64,000 nt of DNA, taken from the NCBI RefSeq assembly GCF_963678635.1, contig NC_087063.1:42050759-42114758 (forward strand), read 5' to 3'. The stretch's first letter is position 1; every line of letters starts with the position of its first letter. The notes below the pieces were generated by a model. The model did not search any database and was not told where the DNA came from. It worked only from the letters and a program-made list of their open reading frames with translations. Source of the DNA: Symsagittifera roscoffensis (taxonomy: Eukaryota > Xenacoelomorpha > Acoela > Convolutidae). Positions 56,801 through 64,000 of the stretch are shown piece after piece. The position numbers and the translations under genes were made by a program.

Positions 56801-57555
56801 ATAACCTAAACCAATTAACGGAGCATCAACTAAATGAGCATTTCAAAAACTTGTTTTCCTTGGTTCTTAAAGATAATGGAGATCTTATTGATTTATTTTT
56901 TTGAATCATCAAGTCGGATATTATCTCGCAACTTCTGTCATAGGTTTTTTTCAGGGTCATGCCTCGATAAGCTGCATAGCTTTTTGCATGATCCTTGGTG
57001 GGTTTGATTTGTACATGCGGTCTATTGTTTACCTGTCTGTATAATATTACTCTCCTAAATAAACAATCTCAAGTGTTCCTCGCGTGTCGGATGTAAGCGC
57101 AGCGGAGCAAGCGTATTCTACTTGCCATGCCTTGTTACGAATTGTCGCTTCATAAGAATTGTTTCCTGTTACGAATGATCGTCTGTTACGAATTGTCGCC
57201 CTCCAGTCGAGCTCTAGTCTTCATTTCATTATTCTAACATCATCTTCTCGAATTATCTGGTCAATAAGTACCTTTTAACACTTATTTTTTTTGATTTAAA
57301 GTCTGATTTAAAGCTTGGTCGGAAAAGAGTCGGTACCTATATATCTGAATAGTTTTACACACGCCTGAGATTTAAGAAAAGTTATTGAAGTATTGACTGT
57401 TTTTTTACAGGTATGGCTTCGGACTACCAACTTGCAAGGCATACGCTGAGTACCTGGGAGGATCCTTAACAGTAGAGAACATGTATGGCATCGGGTGCGA
57501 CGTCTACCTCAAACTGCCTCACATTGACTCCAAGAACGAATCATTTAGAATATGA
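32578..57555 (+). CDS. BCKDK: Branched-chain alpha-ketoacid dehydrogenase kinase, nine exons
   Basis: Nine exons join without a phase error: 32578-32819, 33183-33369, 43799-43885, 44177-44305, 45610-45786, 46109-46207, 52748-52950, 53232-53486 and 57411-57555. The total is 1,524 bases (507 residues plus TGA); mammalian BCKDK is 412, the excess being mostly at the N-terminus. The first 45 residues are basic, Ser/Arg-rich and lack acids, as a mitochondrial targeting peptide should. All kinase landmarks of the BCKDK/PDK family are present: [31 protein letters not shown], the N box PELLKNALR, the G1 box ISDRGGG and the G2 box GPMHGYGFGLPT, then ESFRI at the end. In the family it phosphorylates E1-alpha in the matrix and shuts off branched-chain amino acid oxidation. 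Introns range from 281 bases to 10.4 kb. Confidence 0.93.
33183..33369 (+). CDS. BCKDK: BCKDK exon 2
   Basis: Acceptor GCTCATAG, donor CCAGG|GTACGT, phase 0 out. It ends with [16 protein letters not shown], matching the family's FYNQSAID segment before the PSVRLTP motif. The acceptor is weaker than the donor. Confidence 0.8.
33723..34010 (+). repeat. Head segment of the intron 2 array, copy 1
   Basis: Shares with 37240-37500 the phrases GGGCTATCGAGCG, GATTCAACTTCAAGGCTAG, TTTCAGTCTG and AGCAACCTCCATGCTTAGA before the 85-base units begin. Confidence 0.65.
36198..36380 (+). repeat. Dispersed repeat family DR-A, copy 2 (truncated)
   Basis: Begins with the small hairpin GCTTGCGATTGGCAAGC and continues with AGACTTTTTTGGGTAACTTGTTTAACAG-like sequence as in the other two copies, then diverges. 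It interrupts the 85-base array. Confidence 0.65.
37240..37500 (+). repeat. Head segment of the intron 2 array, copy 2
   Basis: Same phrases as copy 1 in the same order (AGGCTATCGAGCG, GATTCAACTTCAGGGCTAG, TTTCAGTCTG, AGCAACCTCCATGCTAAGA), again leading into 85-base units. The array is therefore two copies of a composite unit. Confidence 0.65.
40994..41181 (+). mobile_element. tRNA-derived SINE, copy 2 (BCKDK intron 2)
   Basis: A box TGGCTGAGTGG (41000-41010) and a decayed B box GATTTGAATCT (41044-41054). Body and tail follow as in copy 1 (TAATTCGAGGC, GAGCTGCTTTTTGTC, TTTGCGAAGTGAAGCTTTGC, CTCAGTGTAA). Confidence 0.8.
41985..42136 (+). mobile_element. tRNA-derived SINE, copy 3 (5' truncated)
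   Basis: Starts inside the tRNA part with the B box GGTTCGAATTT. It keeps the body (GGATCTGCTTCTTGTCGTGTTC) and the tail TTTGCGAATCGAAGCTTCGC with CTCTGTGTAA. Confidence 0.75.
43799..43885 (+). CDS. BCKDK: BCKDK exon 3
   Basis: Acceptor CTGTTTCAG, then [15 protein letters not shown] and SSDGLHLL. A strong GTAAGA at 43868 would end the exon there but would lose about seven residues normally present before ELPVR. The in-frame donor AAG|GTTTCA at 43886 restores a near-normal length, so I prefer it. Confidence 0.78.
44177..44305 (+). CDS. BCKDK: BCKDK exon 4
   Basis: Acceptor CTTACAG, donor TTAGG|GTGAGC, phase 0 both sides. It encodes [19 protein letters not shown] and [11 protein letters not shown], a near-perfect family match. 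Confidence 0.92.
44517..44693 (+). mobile_element. tRNA-derived SINE, copy 4 (diverged, BCKDK intron 4)
   Basis: GGTGGCTGGTG and GTAGGTCGGAGGTGCAAATG stand at the A and B box positions. The body is shortened and the tail ends ATGTGTAGCGACGCCTCTGTG. An old copy. Confidence 0.55.
45610..45786 (+). CDS. BCKDK: BCKDK exon 5
   Basis: Acceptor AAATTCAG, donor GCATTG|GTATGT, phase 0 both sides. It encodes [15 protein letters not shown]. After KDSSRYLN there are about 14 residues (from MDNRSANQ) that have no counterpart in mammalian BCKDK. Confidence 0.88.
46109..46207 (+). CDS. BCKDK: BCKDK exon 6
   Basis: Acceptor TTGTTTCAG, donor CATCGG|GTTAGC, phase 0 both sides. It encodes [20 protein letters not shown], including the conserved double His region. 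Confidence 0.93.
48241..48757 (+). repeat. Dispersed repeat family DR-A, copy 3 (BCKDK intron 6)
   Basis: The fullest match to 21151-21653, starting ACGCTTACGATTAGCAAGCG (imperfect hairpin) and ending ATGCTTCGTTCCGG. It has an internal tandem duplication of TTTTTTGACCTCGGAAC at about 48414-48450. Confidence 0.7.
50235..51420 (+). repeat. About 160-base tandem repeat in BCKDK intron 6
   Basis: Seven or eight diverged units carry the landmarks AACCCTGTAGTTGGGTGCTG, TCAGAGTACTCTCAGG, TTGCGAATCTTGCC, AAATATGACTGCTCAA and TTTTCAAGATATGACGTTTTT. Landmark positions are about 50236, 50403, 50565, 50725, 50887, 50979, 51145 and 51350, so mostly 160 bases apart with one short unit. Confidence 0.85.
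52748..52950 (+). CDS. BCKDK: BCKDK exon 7 (N box)
   Basis: Acceptor TTTTTTTCTCAG, donor CTTAG|GTACGC, phase 2 out. It encodes [19 protein letters not shown] and the ATP-binding N box ELLKNALR. Confidence 0.94.
53232..53486 (+). CDS. BCKDK: BCKDK exon 8 (G1 box)
   Basis: Acceptor GTCTTTTGCAG, donor CACGG|GTAAGT, phase 2 in and out. It encodes [12 protein letters not shown], the G1 box [11 protein letters not shown] and GTGPMHG. Confidence 0.94.
53630..53639. repeat. Left 10-base target duplication
   Basis: AGTCGAGCTC, identical to 57205-57214, immediately outside the insertion in BCKDK intron 8. Confidence 0.7.
54117..54674 (+). pseudogene. LINE ORF1 (coiled coil plus RNA-binding domain)
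   Basis: The frame starting MANLN has a coiled coil ending [15 protein letters not shown], the typical entry into the ORF1 RRM-like domain. [10 protein letters not shown] follows, then [24 protein letters not shown] and DYSRGL. In active relatives ORF1 binds the element RNA. It runs into endonuclease sequence in another frame, so an internal deletion has removed the junction of the two ORFs. Confidence 0.75.
54655..54906 (+). pseudogene. LINE endonuclease fragment
   Basis: [14 protein letters not shown] followed by [20 protein letters not shown] is the central part of an APE-type endonuclease (the usual ETWL and RGGGVA motifs). The catalytic N-terminal part is missing and the C-terminal part breaks off after PPN. 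Confidence 0.75.
55152..55406 (+). pseudogene. LINE linker between endonuclease and reverse transcriptase
   Basis: [20 protein letters not shown], then [19 protein letters not shown], is the basic linker found in many non-LTR elements before the reverse transcriptase. Confidence 0.7.
55642..56205 (+). pseudogene. LINE reverse transcriptase
   Basis: [11 protein letters not shown] (with a stop just after), then [43 protein letters not shown] and the catalytic FADDT near 56130. The FADD form is usual in non-LTR elements. The frame is closed at 56203 soon after the catalytic motif. Confidence 0.88.
56380..56904 (+). pseudogene. LINE ORF2 C-terminal fragments
   Basis: Two short frames (56380-56580 and 56650-56904) fit the thumb and C-terminal region: [28 protein letters not shown], and later RCKIN-like ending LIDLFF before the stop. 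Confidence 0.6.
57205..57214. repeat. Right 10-base target duplication
   Basis: AGTCGAGCTC, identical to 53630-53639. Confidence 0.7.
57411..57555 (+). CDS. BCKDK: BCKDK exon 9 (G2 box and C-terminus)
   Basis: Acceptor TTTTTTTACAG. It completes the G2 box [18 protein letters not shown], then [14 protein letters not shown] and the terminal ESFRI before TGA. Confidence 0.95.
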
Positions 57556-58827
57556 AGACTGCAACCAACTGCATCTGTTATTTTTTTTACTTCAGTCGTA
57601 GTTGGGTATTTTTGTAATTCTAAATTTGATAGCGAAAATTTCGGTTGTATTTACAGCTCCAGCTTTTGAGACAGTTAACAGAGGTTTGCAATATTCTGGA
57701 GGCGTCGAAGGCTCAAAATTTCTTTATTGACGATTGTCGATGTTTTCATGCTGCTCGATTATCAACATTTCTACGAAGATGGTCGGCCGATGTTGAAACA
57801 ACTTAATTTTGGATGCGCAATTTTAGAAAGATTAAAACTCAATATTTGAAGTTGAAAACTTTGAATTGCAAAAAAAACTTCGAAAGTTTGAAGAGAAGTA
57901 GATTCATAAAACTGAAGCTAGATAGATGGTTTTGAATAAGCATTCAATTCATGCTTCGATTTATTTAGTTCCAACTCGAAATTGGTTTTACTTATTTGGA
58001 CTTTTTGTTAATGTAGAAACAGCTCTGTTTCTTTTCGTTTTGGAATATTGCCTTGGACGCAAACAGTTGCGAAACTCGGACTAACACAAACAGCAGAATT
58101 TTCAAAAAAAAATGAATTTAAGTTTTTTTATTTCATGCTACTTCAAAAATGCTTAATTTCGCCAAAAAAATGCGCCGAAATGGCTGTTTGAAAGAATGCG
58201 CTAAAATGCCTTTTAAACCTGTTTGAAGTGTGATAGAAAATCCATTTTTTGGAGCGCGCTCGTCAATTAATATCTACTGAGATCTTCAGTGTTGTTAAGC
58301 AGTCTTTTATTGTTTAAGAGTCAATGAACGCAGTTCAGACTCTTATATAGGTCATGATTATTATTTTTTTTTCGTTTTTTATTCAGGAAAAGTTTTGAAA
58401 TACTCTAATAACAAAAGAAATGTATTTTAATTGTAAATGCATATCTGAATGTCCTCAATATAAGTGCAGCGAGCTAATTGAAGTGATTGTGGACTTGCTA
58501 ATTTGTTCGTTAGGAATTTCTATCTGGAAAAAGACTAAGAACTAGTTCACTCTCATCTAAAGATTTTGGCGCTTTGAAGTTGCGTTAGAAAATTGAACAA
58601 AAATTACGCCTTGTTATAACAGAATTGCATATTTTGCAAAAATCGAGCTTGCTTTTTAGTTCAAAAAAGTTCAAATTTGTCTTTTTAAAAGCCCCATAAA
58701 CAGTTTTTGAAGATTAAAACCCTTTAAATAGGCGAGTTTCATCGGTAACTAAATTGGAATTCGAAGAATTAAAAAAGAAACGGTGTTTGTTTTTGGTTAC
58801 CCTGAATTCATGCACGTTTCTTACAGT
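57556..58827. other. AT-rich DNA downstream of BCKDK, no gene seen
   Basis: I find no convincing poly(A) signal close to the BCKDK stop and no coding frame. T- and A-runs and scattered dispersed-repeat fragments only. Confidence 0.45.
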
Positions 58828-59107
58828 GTCTTTATGCACGTACCTGGCAACAACACTTAGATTTGTAGAGGAAACGGAAAGGTTAAGTTATCTAGAAGGA
58901 GGTAATCTTAGATTGAATAGAGAAACAGAAGAAACAACGTTTAAAAAAGGGTGACATTTGAAGTACTTAGCTTTTGATTTGAAGACATTTCTGAGAATTT
59001 CATTCAGCTAAGTTAGTTGCATTGCGTTTTCAGTTAAAAAGTTATGCTGTTTCGAAGTTGTGAACTTGACTTCATTCAGTTTTTCTGTTTGTGCGCTAAT
59101 GGCATGC
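58828..59107 (-). repeat. Direct repeat bracketing the Gln-rich block, left copy (LTR candidate)
   Basis: From GTCTTTATGCACGTAC to GGCATGC it matches 61655-61955 with moderate divergence, including AAGTTATCTAGAAG, GAGAAACAGAAGAAAC and TTTGATTTGAAGAC. The pair lies about 2.8 kb apart in the same orientation. The strand is inferred from the minus-strand frames between them. Confidence 0.6.
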
Positions 59108-59804
59108 ACATGGCCGGGCCCATTTTCAGGTTAAAAATTCATATTGTAAATGTAGTAGTGTCCTGATAGTTGTCTGAGTTTCTAAGTTGTATCATGGCTG
59201 AGTTATCATCGTAGTCAATTAAACAGTTTGTAAGGTATCTTCTTCCAAAACTTTGGAAAATTTAACGGCTTGTCTAAATGTCGCATGAGCCAACAGTTCC
59301 ATCTGATCCCGGAAAAGTACGTAGTGCCCGTCACAGGGACCAAAGACCGCAAGCTGTCAAAATTCTAATAACCAAATTAAATCTCCAGTTTGGGTATTCT
59401 CAGTTGGCTGTGTCCACTTAGTTCGTGTATTCAGTGTTGGCAGAGAGTCTCTGAGGTTGTGGTTTCAAAATTACTGGGTCAAACTTGAGCTTATTTCCAA
59501 ATTTTCTTTTGGTTGAGGGTGCGAGGTAAAATGAAACCAGGGGGTAAGATTGTTGAAGGTCGACCTAGTTGAATGTGGTATGGCGTCAAGGCTTCAGTTT
59601 CGGTAGGGTCAGAGGAGGCAGTTGTCAGTGGTCTTGAGTTCTTTGCGGCTTCCACCTCGCAAGTGAAGTTGGACAAAGTTTGGTCATGAAGTATCCTAGT
59701 TCCAATAACTTGGTAGAATGAGTCTTTGAAAGGCTTTGTTATTCTTTCCCAAGAACCACCAAATAGAGAGGCTGAAGGTGTTTTGAATTTCCAGGCGATT
59801 CCGG

Positions 59805-60986
59805 TCAGTTGGCATTGCTGTTCGAAGTGGTCGTTTTGTTATAATTCGACGAGGCTCTGTTGCATTCCGTTGTTAGCTCCATCGAACTTTCGAAATCGTA
59901 GGCTGATGATGGGCGTCGGGCTGTCTGGTAGTTGCAAGCATTGCTGTAGGGTGTATTGTTGGTGTATCGCAATGTTGATGAAATGTTAGTGGCTGTCGAG
60001 TCGTGAGATGATGCGGGAACTGCTGCGTTGGCTGACAACATGTAGTTTGCTGTTTTATTGATGGTTGCAGTAATTGAGGATGACATCCAAAGCTGTTCAA
60101 AAATGAATGAGGCAAAAATTGGGTAGTTGGAGGGGTTCCAATTGCTGGCTGATGGTTGTAGCTGAGGAGCTGCTGGTGTGTTTCGAGAAGGGACCGCTGT
60201 GTGATTATTGATTGCCAGAGTTGTTGCTGATTGATCAAAACTGGGGCGCCTGGCTGATGAAGCGATTCGGGCTGTGTGCTAGGTTGGTTGGTGGCTCCTT
60301 GAAAGTTCCACGCGTCGGCGTAGCTGCAAGTAGCGAACATTTGGGTGGGCATGAGAAGGTCACTGTTAAAAGCTGCTGCTGGTAAGCAGAGTAGCTGTTG
60401 ACTGCTGCCGATTCAAAAATTGGGGTTCAGAATATGCTGATAGAATTGGGTTTCCATATGTTTCATGATTAAATCCATATAAATGGTGTTTTGGCAAGTT
60501 GTTGTTCGAATGCGGCTGAAAGTTTGTCGCGAGCTGGCTGAATTGCTGTTCTAATGTCGAAACGTTGGGTTGCAGAGGGACCATGTAGATTTGTTCCGTC
60601 GTCTGGTTGCGTTCCAAAAGTTGTCGGCAGTTGAACTGTTGTCGTAGCTGGAAATATTAGTCCTGGATTTCGAAGCGACTGAGAGATCCGGCTGGCATGA
60701 ACGCATTTGCATTGTTAGTTAGCGGGTGGGCTGTGTGTGTGTGTGTGTTTAGGAGCCCTCTTGATAATCAGGGGACTTCAAATTTCCAGTGCTTTTTGCG
60801 AATAAGATGATGTTGCTGGGGTTCGTCTACGACATGTGAAAGATTTCCGTTGAAAAGGCTCGTTGTGAAGACGGCTGGCGATTCGGGATTGACAAATCGC
60901 GGCTCTTTTTTGCTAGTTTTTGACAATGTCTGCCGAAACAGCGGCGGAGACGGGGATTCACTTGTTGATGCCAGGAGGCTGGGCAA
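59805..60986 (-). other. Gln/Ser/Thr/Pro-rich minus-strand frames between the direct repeats
   Basis: Four open segments on the minus strand (60986-60768, 60617-60366, 60352-59873 and 60086-59805) encode low-complexity sequence rich in Gln, Ser, Thr, Pro, His and Asn (for example NQQQLWQS, QQHHLIRKKH, NKTANYMLSANAAVP). They are in different frames and I cannot join them with confidence. No folded domain is recognised. They could be decayed Gag-like sequence of a non-autonomous element or exons of an unrecognised protein. Confidence 0.35.
60731..60748. repeat. (GT)n microsatellite
   Basis: About eight GT units. Confidence 0.9.
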
Positions 60987-61193
60987 TATGATGTTTTATG
61001 TCATTGTTGATGATGTTTGTGGTGCTGTGTGTCTGTGATTTTACATGCTGATTGGCAGTAAGGGCAGATCGAACGAGCGACGGAGTAGAAACATTACTTT
61101 GAATTCTCGAAGATGTAATTGAAATATTGAATGTTGAGCGTTGCTTTATTGCATAGCGTTTGTACTCAATCTGGGCCGTTCAATAGTTCAATT

Positions 61194-61412
61194 TTCCTGT
61201 TTTCAATCAGGCGAAATGCATTTTCATTACGCACTCTTATTAAATTAATAACAAAATCGTTCTGGTACTTAATAATAGTATCTAAATCTGTCATCAGACA
61301 TTCAACAACTTCAAGCTCGTCATTATTTGGAATTAATCCATTGATTGTATTAAATAACGTGTCTGAATCACTTTCAAATGAGTATCGTCTTGTATTGCGT
61401 TTTCAAAAATAC
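61194..61412 (-). other. Small minus-strand frame with protein-like composition
   Basis: A frame open for about 70 codons on the minus strand, closed by TGA near 61175, with segments such as LFNTINGLIPNNDELEVVEC and NAFRLIENRKIELL. Composition is more protein-like than its surroundings. It lies just inside the right-hand direct repeat, where an LTR element read on the minus strand would begin its coding part. Function unknown. Confidence 0.3.
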
Positions 61413-61654
61413 TTTCAGTGACGTTTCTATTTAAGTTCATTTTTGAAACTTGTGTTCTCGTAACAGGCAAATTTAACAAAACAAAGCAGTAAAACAGTTC
61501 AAACTAACAGTTAGAGGTCCGAAAACATCCAGTTCAAATCCAGTAACACACAAACCAATCCACAGAATAAACAAATTCAACAACAAAAAAAAGCAAATAA
61601 CAGTCGAAATCCAAAAATGTAGATTCTTTCTCGTAGTTGAGTGCCAATGTCCCC

Positions 61655-61955
61655 GTCTTTATGCACGTACTTGGCAGCAACACTAATATTAGTAGGTGAA
61701 ATGGAAAATTTAAGTTATCTAGAAGAAAGCAATCATGAATTAACTAGAGAAACAGAAGAAACATGAAATTAGAACGTTAAGAAAAAGGGTGACGTTTGAA
61801 ATACTTAGCATTTGATTTGAAGACCTTTCTGAGGTTTCAATTCAGCCAAGTTAGTTGCGTTTTGTTGTCAGTTTTTAAATTAAATTTTAGGATGTTTGAA
61901 AGTTGAGAGCTTGACTTAAACTTGACTTTTTTTAGTTATTCGATTAGTGGCATGC
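61655..61955 (-). repeat. Direct repeat bracketing the Gln-rich block, right copy (LTR candidate)
   Basis: Matches 58828-59107 as described there; slightly longer because of small insertions. Confidence 0.6.
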
Positions 61956-63079
61956 CTACACAGTTCAGCTAGACTCGGAAAAAGGGCAAAAATCGACAGT
62001 ATCTTTTGGCGTACTTGGGCACATAAACTCTTTTACTGACTGTCAACTGCACATGTGTTTTGTTTTCTCATGGTAATTTTCAGTTCGGACTGATAAAGTT
62101 TCAATAACAAGAAGATGATATATTTGGAATTCATGACAACAAGTTAAAAACTATTGTTAAAGAACAACTTAGAAACGTTAATGACTCCAACAGGTTTTGA
62201 AAACCAGTTTGGCGAGTGTTAGCAATGCTAGCTGATGAATAACTTGACTACGGTTTTGAAATTGCGTTGCCCAGCAGTTTTTGGATACCTCTTGACAGTA
62301 AGTATTGACTTCTTTAGGCTTACCTTATGTAACTACATGTGCCAGAACGTCGAATTGTCTCATGATTTTTTGGAAAAATTATTCAAATTAAAAGTAAAGA
62401 CCTAAACATGCTTATAACCATGTGTATATACGATGCAGTTAACACAGAAAAAGAAAGTTTGCAATCACGTTAACAGGGGAAATGCGGTGCTGAAAAATAT
62501 CGCAGTTCGAAAAGTTGGTTGAAGGAACTTTGTCTTTATACTCGTGCAGACTTTATAGTGCAACAAGTTTTGGAAGACCCCAGCGCAAAATAGAGACCCA
62601 ATAATTCAGTTTACGCTTTTTGGAGATAATCAGAAATAGCGCTAGACTGTCGGCTCAAATATTGCTAAAAAATAAATCAAAGTGAGCCTCTTACAGTAAA
62701 GTTTTTTTTCTACAATTTAATCTAGAAAAATTGTTTTTGTTTATGCTAGATAGGCAATAGATGAAACGACAAATATTTTCTTTTGCCTTTTTGGAGGTTA
62801 TTTTTATATCAGTTTTCCTTAATTTTTGTTGTGCTAAATAGGAAACTCACTTCGATTTTGTTTTGTCAAAAATTGTCCAAGTAGCTCAAACTTATTTTTC
62901 GATTGAATTAGGAAACCGAAAATGATCTGTAGTAGGATACAATTTTGGGCACCAGCAATTTGTCTCATTTTATTTATGCAAAATTTTTACGCAAGTTTTG
63001 TTTTCATCGTTTTTAACCTAAAATTAACCAAATTTGAGAAAAAGCTTTAAATTTTCATATCAGATGCTACGAGATGCTT
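61956..63079. other. AT-rich DNA, nothing recognised
   Basis: No supported gene, RNA or clear repeat. Confidence 0.4.
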
Positions 63080-63127
63080 GTTTTCATGCTCATTTTCATG
63101 CTCATTTTCATGCTCATTTTCATGCTC
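63080..63127. repeat. 12-base tandem repeat
   Basis: CATGCTCATTTT repeated four times. Confidence 0.92.
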
Positions 63128-63352
63128 AACTATTTGAAATTACTCAATTGTCTATTTTATCTGTTTGATAAAAAACAATTGTTATGAAAATGTATTGGAT
63201 TGGGTTTTTGTATTTAATGGTTTTGAGACGCTTCGAAAAGTTTAATCACTTTTTCCAAAAATTATTTTCTTAAAAATTCTACTGGTTTTCAGAAAGGGTA
63301 TCCATAAAAAATCTACCTACTCTTAGGTGCCTGCATACTCCCCTGGTCTCTT

Positions 63353-63452
63353 TTTGTCTTACCTATTTGTCTACCGCCTTTGAAAAAGTTTGTGGAGAGA
63401 ATATTTAACCAATAATTCTTTCGATTTTTTTCGTTTTCTCAAAAATTAAGCT
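63353..63452 (+). repeat. 100-base direct repeat, left copy
   Basis: Identical base for base to 63901-64000; offset 548 bases. It begins TTTGTCTTACCTATTTG and the match probably continues beyond the window. Confidence 0.92.
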
Positions 63453-63763
63453 ATTTAAATTGAACTTTCGGTTTCAATGACTTTTCCAAAAATCATAGCT
63501 TTTTGTTCAAAACAATTGGGCGCAGCCGTTTTTTCGGAAGATATTCGCCCAACCTGTAATTTCGATTGAACCCAAAAACTTAAGATTTGCAGAGTAGTTC
63601 TCGAGAAAATTTAAAAAATTAAAAAACGTCAAAAATCAATATTTTGAGTTTTCCGAGGGCCATAAATGTTTGTGTAAAAAGAATTTGGGCGTACTCGCAC
63701 ATGCAAAAGAGTTTCCGACATTTCTTTCTTAAGTTGAGAGAAAAATTTCAACTCCGTTCTAAA

Positions 63764-63858
63764 TGTCTCAGGTCTTCCCCCAGCATATTTTGATAATAAA
63801 ACCAATTTATAAAGTTTTTGGTTTTATTATCAAAATATGCTGGGGAAGACCTGAGACA
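63764..63858. repeat. Long inverted repeat, about 41-base arms
   Basis: The left arm starts TGTCTCAGGTCTTCCC and ends AAAACCAA; after a 12-base loop the right arm is its reverse complement, with one extra C in the left arm as the only mismatch seen. Confidence 0.93.
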
Positions 63859-63860
63859 TG

Positions 63861-63899
63861 CATAAACGTGCGTTTCAGGGCCTGAAACGCACGTTTATG
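63861..63899. repeat. Perfect 39-base palindrome
   Basis: CATAAACGTGCGTTTCAGG, one central G, then the exact reverse complement. It starts two bases after the preceding inverted repeat. Confidence 0.93.
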
Positions 63900-63900
63900 A

Positions 63901-64000
63901 TTTGTCTTACCTATTTGTCTACCGCCTTTGAAAAAGTTTGTGGAGAGAATATTTAACCAATAATTCTTTCGATTTTTTTCGTTTTCTCAAAAATTAAGCT
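63901..64000 (+). repeat. 100-base direct repeat, right copy
   Basis: Identical to 63353-63452 and cut by the window edge. Confidence 0.92.

Larger units (their letters stand above)
54051..57065 (+). mobile_element. Decayed LINE (Jockey/CR1-like non-LTR retrotransposon)
   Basis: Fragments of ORF1, endonuclease, linker, reverse transcriptase and C-terminal region occur in the normal order on the + strand but in different frames with stops between. It is inserted in the same orientation as BCKDK. The 3' end is near the AATAAA at 57058-57063. The copy cannot be active. Confidence 0.85.
53640..57204. mobile_element. Foldback-like insertion with nested LINE, in BCKDK intron 8
   Basis: This 3.6-kb block is bounded by the 10-base direct repeat AGTCGAGCTC. 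Its ends are imperfect inverted copies (GAGGAGACAATTC at the left; the reverse complement of the right end reads GAGGGCGACAATTC). Inside the left end the motif ACAAAACAGTCC occurs about five times forward (53663-53750) and about three times inverted (53885-53955), as in foldback elements. The right end has about three copies of TGTTACGAAT.GTCG. The middle is a damaged LINE. No transposase frame is seen, so it is non-autonomous or its interior was replaced by the LINE. Confidence 0.6.

Noticed and set aside
54117..56904. Host exons inside BCKDK intron 8
   Set aside because: All frames match LINE ORF1, endonuclease and reverse transcriptase fragments.

Overview
The window is from a eukaryotic, animal nuclear genome. 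Three conserved animal genes with GT-AG introns can be assembled exon by exon, the standard stop codons are used, and the DNA between genes is very AT-rich and full of repeats. No feature fixes the phylum; an invertebrate with a repeat-rich genome is the best guess.

Region 1 (1 to about 18,000) is a very large Ty3/gypsy-like retroelement on the + strand, less AT-rich than its surroundings and cut by the left edge. Its first frame runs from zinc knuckles through aspartic protease, reverse transcriptase (YVDD), RNase H and a DD35E integrase. It ends in what looks like an ADP-ribose macro domain related to the TARG1/OARD1 type. After a 395-base gap comes a second very long frame (7618-16563). 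It holds a coiled coil, an SGNH/GDSL hydrolase with all its catalytic motifs, a second degenerate SGNH-like domain, and about 1,600 residues I cannot assign. Each long frame is broken by one in-frame stop (TAA at 5294, TGA at 11611) and by no frameshift. The 3' noncoding part has a purine tract, a CRE-like site, a TATA box and a hairpin, as an LTR might. This retroelement is the most unusual thing in the window.

Region 2 (18,000-26,700) has a broken retroelement remnant at 18.3-18.8 kb and the complete five-exon IMPACT gene (20057-25542, 288 codons: RWD domain plus UPF0029/Impact domain). In and around it lie a CAGGGGCGG-ended DNA element, simple repeats and a tRNA-derived SINE.

Region 3 (26,700-31,500) is AT-rich intergenic DNA with no gene that I can support.

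Region 4 (31,540-57,555) holds an intronless METTL26-like gene, followed 417 bases later by BCKDK, the mitochondrial branched-chain ketoacid dehydrogenase kinase. BCKDK has nine exons over 25 kb whose splice phases add up exactly to 1,524 bases (507 residues). Its introns carry a 5-kb array of about 85-base repeats (intron 2), a roughly 160-base tandem repeat (intron 6), several SINEs, and a 3.6-kb insertion in intron 8. That insertion is flanked by a 10-base direct repeat and contains a decayed LINE.

Region 5 (57,556-64,000) has a pair of direct repeats bracketing glutamine-rich minus-strand frames, possibly a non-autonomous LTR element. At the right edge are two strong palindromes inside a 548-base duplicated unit.

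The host genes are functionally independent: IMPACT in translational control through GCN1/GCN2, BCKDK in branched-chain amino acid breakdown, METTL26 a methyltransferase-fold protein of unknown substrate. No operon-like logic links them.
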